This document shows positions 58,828 through 64,000 of a stretch of DNA of 64,000 nucleotides, piece after piece (within the stretch, counting starts at the first letter, position 1; the number at the start of each line of letters is the position of its first letter). The stretch is from Pseudobdellovibrionaceae bacterium (GTDB taxonomy: Bacteria; Bdellovibrionota; Bdellovibrionia; Bdellovibrionales; Bdellovibrionaceae). The translations under genes and the position numbers were made by a program. Below the pieces are notes generated by a model. It saw only the letters and a program-made list of their open reading frames with translations. It searched no databases and was not told the DNA's origin. The DNA lies in assembly GCA_019637915.1 (NCBI GenBank), contig JAHBUV010000001.1:1644565-1708564 (forward strand). Direction: 5' to 3'.

Positions 58828-59586
58828 TCAGAACGTTTCCGCTCCTTCCAAGGCCGCCTTCATCTTGCGTTCGATGATGATCGGGTTGACGGGTGAGTTC
58901 ACTTGCAAAGCTCCTTCGAGCAGGACGCGGCGCTCGCGCATCTGGCGGGCGACGCGTTTTTTCAATTTATTGCCGATAGGCAGGAACAGCAGGTTCGCGA
59001 AACTCACGCCGTACACGGTGGCGACGAAGGCCACCGCGATCCCGGCGCCGAGTTTGCTGGTGTCCGAGAGGTTTCCCATCACGTGGATCAAACCGAGGAC
59101 GGCGCCGATGATGCCGATGGTGGGGGAAAAACCGCCCGCGTCCATCCACACCTTCACGGCCCCCATCAGGTCTTCCTCTTCAGCGTCGATTTCCGTTTCG
59201 CCGATCTCGCGGGTGATGTCGGGTTCGATGCCGTCCACCACGTTCCGCAAAACACGTTGAACGAACGGATCCGAGACCCGCGCCAGGCGGGGCTCCAGGG
59301 CGACCAGGCTCTCCTTGCGGACGACCCGGGCGGCGTCAACGATCTCGTTCAGGGATTTTTGAAATTTCTCTTCGTCCTCCGCGCGGAAAGCGGAGCGGAA
59401 CATTTTCACCCCGCGCGACAGGTCCTTCCACGAACTCGACACCATCACGGCACCGATGGTGCCGCCGAGCACGATCAGAAAAGCCGTCAGCTGCATGAGG
59501 GAACTGACGTGTCCGCCCTCGAGCAGATTGCCCAGAAGAATCGCCCCGAAACCGACAAGAAGGCCGAGCCAAGATGCTTTGTCCAT
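58828..59586 (-). CDS. motA: Flagellar motor protein MotA
   Basis: A 252-residue MotA with four membrane segments (about 5-25, 28-48, 143-165 and 175-195). Motifs include WLGLLVGFGAILLGNLLEGGH, the cytoplasmic loop charges (ALEPRLARVSDPFVQRVLRN) and SPTIGIIGAVLGLIHVMGNL. The ATG at 59586 is used; one at 59595 would add three residues. motA-motB form a two-gene unit, 1 bp apart. The upstream gap is shared with the divergent PAP2 gene; no sigma-28 promoter was found there. Confidence 0.94.
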   Translation of the reverse strand: MDKASWLGLLVGFGAILLGNLLEGGHVSSLMQLTAFLIVLGGTIGAVMVSSSWKDLSRGVKMFRSAFRAEDEEKFQKSLNEIVDAARVVRKESLVALEPRLARVSDPFVQRVLRNVVDGIEPDITREIGETEIDAEEEDLMGAVKVWMDAGGFSPTIGIIGAVLGLIHVMGNLSDTSKLGAGIAVAFVATVYGVSFANLLFLPIGNKLKKRVARQMRERRVLLEGALQVNSPVNPIIIERKMKAALEGAETF

Positions 59587-59677
59587 ACGTGCCATTTTGC
59601 CATAGCGGCGGGAGAGGATCACGGGCACCGTGAGCGCTCTGGACTTTCCGACGGCGTGACACTATCTTCGGAAGGAC

Positions 59678-60256
59678 ATGGACGCTTTGCTGCAACTGGA
59701 TCACTCCCTTTTCACGTTGATCAACTCGACCTTGAGCGGTCCGTTTTTCAACCAATTCTTCCCGGCCGTCACCGACCTGCACAAAACCTGGCCTTTTCAG
59801 GTCTTCGTGCCCGCCCTGGTGCTGCTCGCGCTGTGGCGCAAGTACGGGGCCCGCAGCATCCTGCTCTTCATCGGCTGCCTTCTGTGTCTTGGCATCGCGG
59901 ACGGTTTCAGCGGGCAGCTCGTCAAAAAATCGGTGCGGCGGGAAAGGCCCTTCAAGAATCCCGAAGTGCAGGCCATCCAAAGATCCCCGGCGGGCGGTTA
60001 CAGTTTCCCTTCGAACCATTCCCTGAACATGTTCGCTTTCGCGGTTTACTTGAGTTGTTTCCTGCCGACCTGGAGGATCTTCCTTTTCAGCATCGCGGCC
60101 CTGATCGCCTACAGCCGCGTTTACAACGGCGTTCACTTCCCGTCGGACGTGATCGCCGGCGGCCTTCTCGGGGCCCTTTTCGGTTTGATCTTCTCGAGGA
60201 TCTTCCTGTTCGCCCTGCGCAAATCCTACGGCGCGGAAAAAGAGGCCTCGCCGTGA
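59678..60256 (+). CDS. PAP2-family membrane phosphatase
   Basis: A 192-residue membrane phosphatase of the PAP2 type, likely acting on lipid phosphates such as undecaprenyl diphosphate. The three signature motifs are present: KKSVRRERP, YSFPSNHS and SRVYNGVHFPSDV. About five membrane segments are seen. The gene has a good start at 59678 (GGAAGGAC upstream). Its stop overlaps the SDR gene by 4 bp (GTGA). With mtgA two genes downstream this points to lipid-carrier recycling in wall synthesis; the substrate is inferred. Confidence 0.9.
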   Translation: MDALLQLDHSLFTLINSTLSGPFFNQFFPAVTDLHKTWPFQVFVPALVLLALWRKYGARSILLFIGCLLCLGIADGFSGQLVKKSVRRERPFKNPEVQAIQRSPAGGYSFPSNHSLNMFAFAVYLSCFLPTWRIFLFSIAALIAYSRVYNGVHFPSDVIAGGLLGALFGLIFSRIFLFALRKSYGAEKEASP

Positions 60257-61242
60257 AAGTCGTCGTCACCGGAGCCAATGGATTTCTCGGCAGTTGGGTG
60301 GTCCGGGCCCTGCAAAAAGAAGGCGCCGACGTGCACGCCCTGGTGCGGCCGAGCGGCGATCTGTCCGAGCTGGACGGAACTCCCGTCAAATTCGTCCATG
60401 GTGACGTCACCTCCCTCGAGTCCCTGCAATCCGCCTTCGCCGGGGCCGACAGCGTCTTCCACCTGGCCGGCTTGATTTCCTACAAACGCTCGCAGCGCGG
60501 ACTCATGGAAAAAGTGAACGTGGGGGGGACGCGCCACGTGCTGGAAGCCTGCCGCACGGCCAAGGTCCGGCGCCTGGTGCACCTGTCCTCCGTGACCGCC
60601 ATCGGCGCCGGCTTTTCCCGCCGTGAAATCCTGAACGAGAATTCGCCTTACAACATCGCGCGCCTCCGCCTCGGTTACTTCGACACCAAACGCGAGGCGG
60701 AGCAGCTGGTGCGCGAGGCCGTCTGGAAGGGCGAGGTCGACGCGGTGATCCTGAATCCCAGCACGATCTACGGTCCCGGGGACGCCCGCAAGGGCAGCCG
60801 CAAAACCCAGATCAAAGTGGCGCGCGGCGAATTCCCGTTTTACACGAGCGGCGGGGTCAGCGTGATCCACATCGAGGACGCCATCACCGGCATCCTGGCG
60901 GGCTGGCGCAAGGGCCGTTCCGGCGAGAGGTACATCCTCAGCGGCGAGAATCTCCTGATCCGCGATCTCTTCCGTCTCATCGCGGAGGAGGCCGGCGTGG
61001 AACCGCCGCATTGGCGCCTGCCCTCGTCCGTGCTGTTCGCCTTGGGAGCGCTCGGCGACCTCAAGGAAAAATGCGGCATGTCCTCTTCGGTGAGCGTTGA
61101 AAACGCCTGGTCCTCGACACTTTACCATTGGTTTGATAACTCCAAGGCCAAACGGGAATTCGCCCTGAATCCCCGTCCGGCGCGGGAAGCCCTGAAAGCC
61201 AGCGTCGATTGGATGAAGGAAAACGGTTTGCTGAAGACATGA
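60253..61242 (+). CDS. NAD(P)-dependent epimerase/reductase-like (SDR) protein
   Basis: A 329-residue extended-type SDR. The Rossmann motif is VTGANGFLGSWVVRAL (residues 5-20). The active-site Tyr-Lys is in Y-F-D-T-K (near 140). A Thr/Ser lies in HLSSVTAIG. The C-terminal region has NPSTIYGPGD, as in dihydroflavonol-reductase-like or hopanoid-associated sugar epimerases. The GTG start at 60253 has AGAGG upstream. It overlaps PAP2 by 4 bp and mtgA by 4 bp. Substrate unknown; a cell-envelope or isoprenoid sugar is likely by context. Confidence 0.9.
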   Translation: MKVVVTGANGFLGSWVVRALQKEGADVHALVRPSGDLSELDGTPVKFVHGDVTSLESLQSAFAGADSVFHLAGLISYKRSQRGLMEKVNVGGTRHVLEACRTAKVRRLVHLSSVTAIGAGFSRREILNENSPYNIARLRLGYFDTKREAEQLVREAVWKGEVDAVILNPSTIYGPGDARKGSRKTQIKVARGEFPFYTSGGVSVIHIEDAITGILAGWRKGRSGERYILSGENLLIRDLFRLIAEEAGVEPPHWRLPSSVLFALGALGDLKEKCGMSSSVSVENAWSSTLYHWFDNSKAKREFALNPRPAREALKASVDWMKENGLLKT

Positions 61243-62141
61243 AGAAGACTTTGCTGATTTCTTTCGCCGTCATCATCGTCACCCTCTCCTCCTTCGTGTT
61301 GTGGGTGTGGTTCCAGATCCCCACGGAGCAGCAGATCCGCGGTTGCATCGTCACCACGATGTACAAGGTGGCCCTGTGCCCCGGATCGAAGGATTATGTT
61401 CCGCTCTCGCGCATCTCGCCCTACATCCAAAAAGCCATCGTGCTGTCCGAAGACGCCCTCTTCTGGCAGCACAAGGGTTTTGATTGGGATCAGCTCGAAA
61501 AGAGCGCCGAACGGAACTGGGAAAAGGGCGCCTACCTGCGCGGCGGCTCGACGATCACCCAACAGCTGGCGAAAAACATGTTCCTGAGCAAAGAGAAAAG
61601 CCTGATGCGCAAGGGTCTTGAGGCCCTGATCACCCTGCGGCTGGAGGAAACGCTCAGCAAAAAAGAGATCCTTGAGCGCTATCTCAACGTCGTCGAATTC
61701 GGCCGCAATATTTTCGGCGTCAAGGCGGCCTCGCAACATTACTTCAACAAGACGCCCGCCGAGCTGGATCCCGTGGAATCCGCTTTCCTGGCGATGCTGC
61801 TGCCGAATCCGGTGAAGTACTCGAGTTCCCACCAGCAGAAAAACCTCACGGATTTCGGCCGCAAGAGGGTTTCCAAAATCCTCACGGACATGATGAAAAC
61901 CGGCAAGATGTCGAACGAGGAGTTCGCCGCCGCCGTCGAGCGCATGGAGCATTTCCTGGATCCCGAAGCCGCGGCCGCGGCGCAAGAGCTGTTGCAGGAG
62001 GCGCGGGCCGCCGAGGAAGACCCCTTCGAATCACCGAACCAGCTTGTTCCGGACGCGCCAAATGGCGATGTTCATGCACAACCAGCCGATGAAGAGGATC
62101 AGGGCGACGTGGGCGAAAGCCTGCCAGGTGAAACCGACTGA
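61239..62141 (+). CDS. mtgA: Monofunctional peptidoglycan glycosyltransferase MtgA-like (GT51)
   Basis: A 300-residue single-pass membrane glycosyltransferase. The anchor lies at about 4-24. GT51 motifs are intact: EDALFWQHKGFDW (catalytic Glu), RGGSTITQQLAKN and KKEILERYLNVVEFGRNIFG. It polymerises glycan strands from lipid II. The last ~36 codons run into the convergent ABC-2 permease gene (111-bp overlap, 62031-62141), giving a Pro/Asp/Glu-rich tail unlike the family. The ATG at 61239 overlaps the SDR stop by 4 bp. It is the last gene of the PAP2-SDR-mtgA operon. Confidence 0.93.
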   Translation: MKKTLLISFAVIIVTLSSFVLWVWFQIPTEQQIRGCIVTTMYKVALCPGSKDYVPLSRISPYIQKAIVLSEDALFWQHKGFDWDQLEKSAERNWEKGAYLRGGSTITQQLAKNMFLSKEKSLMRKGLEALITLRLEETLSKKEILERYLNVVEFGRNIFGVKAASQHYFNKTPAELDPVESAFLAMLLPNPVKYSSSHQQKNLTDFGRKRVSKILTDMMKTGKMSNEEFAAAVERMEHFLDPEAAAAAQELLQEARAAEEDPFESPNQLVPDAPNGDVHAQPADEEDQGDVGESLPGETD

Positions 62142-62819
62142 CAAAACACCGCGCACGGCGCTCACGGCGTGCGTGAGGGGCAGAAGCCAGGTCAGGTGGC
62201 GGATGCCGTTCGGCAGTTGCTCGATGGGAAAGTAAATTCCCGAAACCAACGACATCGGGATGATGAAACCTGAAATGTAATAAATGAAGGCGTCGTAGTT
62301 CCTCACCCAGGTCGTCACGATCATCGCGAGGCCCGCGAAGAACCAGGAAACCCCGAATAAAATCAGCAGCACCGGGAAAATGCGCCAGCTGTCGACCAAG
62401 CCCAGGAAACTCGCGACGAGGGCGACGCCGCAAGCGCCGAACAGGCCCTTGCTCGCCGTCCACAGGATCTCGCCCACCACGATTTCCTCCGCCGACACCG
62501 GCGACATCATGATGGTGGCGTAGGTCTTCTGGAAATTCAGTTTCGCGAAGCAGCCGTAGGTGCCCTCGAAAAAAGCCACCATCATGGCGGTCGAAGTGAG
62601 GATCCCGGGAAAGAAGAATTCCACGTAGGAGTGCCCGCCCATGTTGCTCACGTAGGATCCCAACCCGTAGCCGATCGCGCCCAGGTACATCAGGGGTTCC
62701 AGGCAAGTCCACAGCAGCGACACCATCCAGGTCTTGCGGTAGTGCAGGAAGTTACGTTGCCAGACGTGCAGGAAACGCGACGTGATCTTCGGCGGGACGA
62801 AACAGTCCTTGAATTTCAT
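62031..62819 (-). CDS. ABC-2 type permease (NodJ-like)
   Basis: A 262-residue ABC-2 exporter permease with six hydrophobic segments. The signature PGILTSTAMMVAFFEGTYGCFAKLNFQKTYATIMMSPVSAEEIVVGEILW and LVSGIYFPIEQLPNGIRHLTWLLPLTHAVSAVRG are typical of NodJ/lipid or polysaccharide exporters. The end segment (GFTWQAFAHVALILFIGWLCM) is needed for the fold, so the coding of this gene is primary in the 111-bp overlap with mtgA. It overlaps the ATPase gene by 4 bp (62816-62819). Substrate unknown. Confidence 0.92.
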   Translation of the reverse strand: MKFKDCFVPPKITSRFLHVWQRNFLHYRKTWMVSLLWTCLEPLMYLGAIGYGLGSYVSNMGGHSYVEFFFPGILTSTAMMVAFFEGTYGCFAKLNFQKTYATIMMSPVSAEEIVVGEILWTASKGLFGACGVALVASFLGLVDSWRIFPVLLILFGVSWFFAGLAMIVTTWVRNYDAFIYYISGFIIPMSLVSGIYFPIEQLPNGIRHLTWLLPLTHAVSAVRGVLSVGFTWQAFAHVALILFIGWLCMNIAIWRVRNKLVR

Positions 62820-63745
62820 GCTTCATCCCTCAGCTGGTGACCGGAGAGTTTCAAAAAAACGTCGTTCAGCGTGGGCCGGCGCAAGGTGATGCGGTCCCCG
62901 GAAATCAGGTCCAGGACGGCTTTGGAATCCTGCCCTTCGCGCACCAGCACCGAGATGGTGTCGTTGATCACCTGGTGATCGAGACCGGCGGCGCGCAGGC
63001 GCCCCAGGTAGTAGTTCACGTCCGCGGCTTTGCACTCGAACTCCACCACCTCGCGGCCGGCGTGTTCGCGGATCAGATCCGCCGGCGTGCCGATCGCGAG
63101 AATGCGGCCGTGGTCCATGATCGCCAGACGGTCGCACATCTGCTCGGCCTCTTCCATGTAATGGGTGGTCAGGACCACCGAGGCGTTCTGTTTTTTCAGT
63201 TCGCGGAAAAACCCCCAGATCCACACTCGCGCCTGGGGATCGAGGCCCGTCGTCGGCTCGTCCAGGATCACCAGCTCCGGGTTGTTCAAGAGGCTGCGGG
63301 CGATGGTCAGGCGCCGTTTCAGTCCGCCGCTCAAGGTCTCCACGGCGCGCTCGGCGTATTCGCTCAGGCGCAGCCATTTCAGCAGCTCCTGGGCGCGGCT
63401 CATGGCCTCCGTCGGCGCGATGTCGTGGTAGCGGGCGTAGACCAGCAGGTTTTCCAGGACGGTGAAGTCGGGATCGAGGCCGTCCTCCTGGGGAACGACG
63501 CCGATGCGGGATTTGATCTCGCGGATGTGCTCGCGCACGTTCAAACCGAGCACGTACATCTCCCCGCCGCCGATCTGGGCGGAGCCGTACATCATCTTCA
63601 TCGTCGTGGTTTTCCCGGCCCCGTTGGGGCCGAGCAGACCGAAACACTCGCCGCGACGGATCTCGAGCGAGATTCCGTCAACGACGTTTTTTTCACCGTA
63701 GGATTTCACCAATTCCTTGGTTTCAACGATGTTCTGATAAGCCAT
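62816..63745 (-). CDS. ABC transporter ATPase (NodI-like)
   Basis: A 309-residue ATPase partner of the ABC-2 permease. Walker A GPNGAGKTTTMK, signature LSGGLKRRLTIARSL, Walker B LVILDEPTTGLDP and the switch His in TTHYMEEAEQM are intact. The C-terminal ~90 residues form the regulatory domain common in ABC-2 exporters. ATG at 63745 with AGGAGCC upstream. It lies 24 bp after the typA stop and is probably read with it or from a nearby promoter. Confidence 0.95.
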   Translation of the reverse strand: MAYQNIVETKELVKSYGEKNVVDGISLEIRRGECFGLLGPNGAGKTTTMKMMYGSAQIGGGEMYVLGLNVREHIREIKSRIGVVPQEDGLDPDFTVLENLLVYARYHDIAPTEAMSRAQELLKWLRLSEYAERAVETLSGGLKRRLTIARSLLNNPELVILDEPTTGLDPQARVWIWGFFRELKKQNASVVLTTHYMEEAEQMCDRLAIMDHGRILAIGTPADLIREHAGREVVEFECKAADVNYYLGRLRAAGLDHQVINDTISVLVREGQDSKAVLDLISGDRITLRRPTLNDVFLKLSGHQLRDEA

Positions 63746-63769
63746 GTCCTTTTGGCTCCTTCGTCGGGT

Positions 63770-64000
63770 TTAGTCCTCTTTCGCGTTGCGGGCGCGCTTG
63801 TGGGGATCGAGATCGCGGCAGCGCAGGCGCACGTGCTTCGGCGTCACCTCGATCAGTTCGCTGTCGCTGATCCACTCCATGGCGCGTTCGAGCGTCATGG
63901 GACGAACCGGGGTCAGGCGGATCGCTTCGTCCGAACCGGAGGCCCGCACGTTGGTGAGCTTTTTCTCGCGCGTGATGTTCACGTCGAGGTCGTTCTCTTT
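63770..64000 (-). CDS. typA: GTPase TypA/BipA, C-terminal part (cut by window edge)
   Basis: The last 76 codons of the ribosome-associated GTPase TypA (BipA). The reading frame is open to the end of the window. KKLTNVRASGSDEAIRLTPVRPMTLERAMEWISDSELIEVTPKHVRLRCR is the characteristic C-terminal domain. The 5' part lies past base 64000. It precedes the ABC exporter on the same strand. Confidence 0.93.
   Translation of the reverse strand, partial: KENDLDVNITREKKLTNVRASGSDEAIRLTPVRPMTLERAMEWISDSELIEVTPKHVRLRCRDLDPHKRARNAKED

Noticed and set aside
59596-59677. Sigma-28 (FliA) promoter for motAB
   Set aside because: A GAAAGTCC stretch looked like a half match, but the required GCCGATAA-type -10 is not at the right spacing.
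58903-60252. In-frame N-terminal extension of the SDR gene on the plus strand
   Set aside because: It runs through motA and PAP2 antisense/other-frame DNA; the real start is the GTG at 60253 with AGAGG upstream and the Rossmann motif directly after it.

Overview
The window is a compact, GC-rich stretch (about 60% or more GC by eye) of bacterial chromosome that is nearly all protein-coding. I see no rRNA, tRNA, insertion sequence, prophage or CRISPR array. The best guess for the host is a Gram-negative bacterium of the Bdellovibrionota (Bdellovibrio/Oligoflexia group) or a close deltaproteobacterial relative. The reasons are a TIGR02147/DUF4423 regulator, tandem DUF3015 exported proteins, a DUF4105 protein joined to a beta-barrel-like tail, many lipoproteins with TPR or orphan domains, and motAB, tolQRAB and LpoB. 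This is inferred from gene content; no 16S gene is present.

Layout. 1-3086 (minus) is a macromolecular-synthesis operon, rpsU-yqeY-dnaG-rpoD, with rpoD cut by the window edge. tadA and a trypsin-like lipoprotein follow. 4672-7673 (minus) holds two exported orphans, a TIGR02147 regulator and a YciH/SUI1 protein joined by three 4-bp overlaps, then a GST. 7888-12588 (minus) is the prkA-yeaH-spoVR stress-kinase operon with a strong terminator. 12.7-19.6 kb carries envelope lipoproteins (a LolB-like protein, a TPR protein, a COG3014 protein and LpoB), a pseudopilin-like protein, a PhaR-type regulator and a RadC-like MPN protein. 19.6-24.7 kb (minus) is an mreB-led operon that continues into a degenerate sigma-like protein, an anti-sigma-like membrane protein and a sensor histidine kinase.

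24.8-33.2 kb carries glpD, an HAD phosphatase and the operon xseA-xseB-ispA-tlyA-(inactive patatin-like lipoprotein)-pepP. 33.9-40.1 kb is accessory envelope material: a metalloprotease lipoprotein with a membrane-anchored partner, an alpha/beta-hydrolase lipoprotein coupled to a DUF4105 protein, and the two DUF3015 proteins. 40.3-46.0 kb (minus) is a SUF iron-sulfur operon led by an Rrf2/IscR-type regulator, with a candidate operator in its promoter.

46.1-53.5 kb (plus) has a degenerate GDPD-like protein, then tolQRAB, a short glnE and a cyclophilin. 53.7-58.0 kb (plus) holds three exported proteins I could not assign: one rich in Gly-Tyr-Pro, one 996-residue membrane protein and one helical protein. 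58.1-59.6 kb (minus) is motAB. 59.7-62.1 kb (plus) is a coupled PAP2-SDR-mtgA envelope operon. Its last gene overlaps a convergent ABC-2 exporter (62.0-63.7 kb, minus) by 111 bp. The C-terminus of typA closes the window.

The common theme is cell-envelope building and maintenance. The parts most likely to be undescribed are the mreB/sigma-like/anti-sigma/kinase operon, the exported-orphan/TIGR02147/YciH cluster, the serine-less patatin lipoprotein, and the large membrane protein with its helical exported neighbour.
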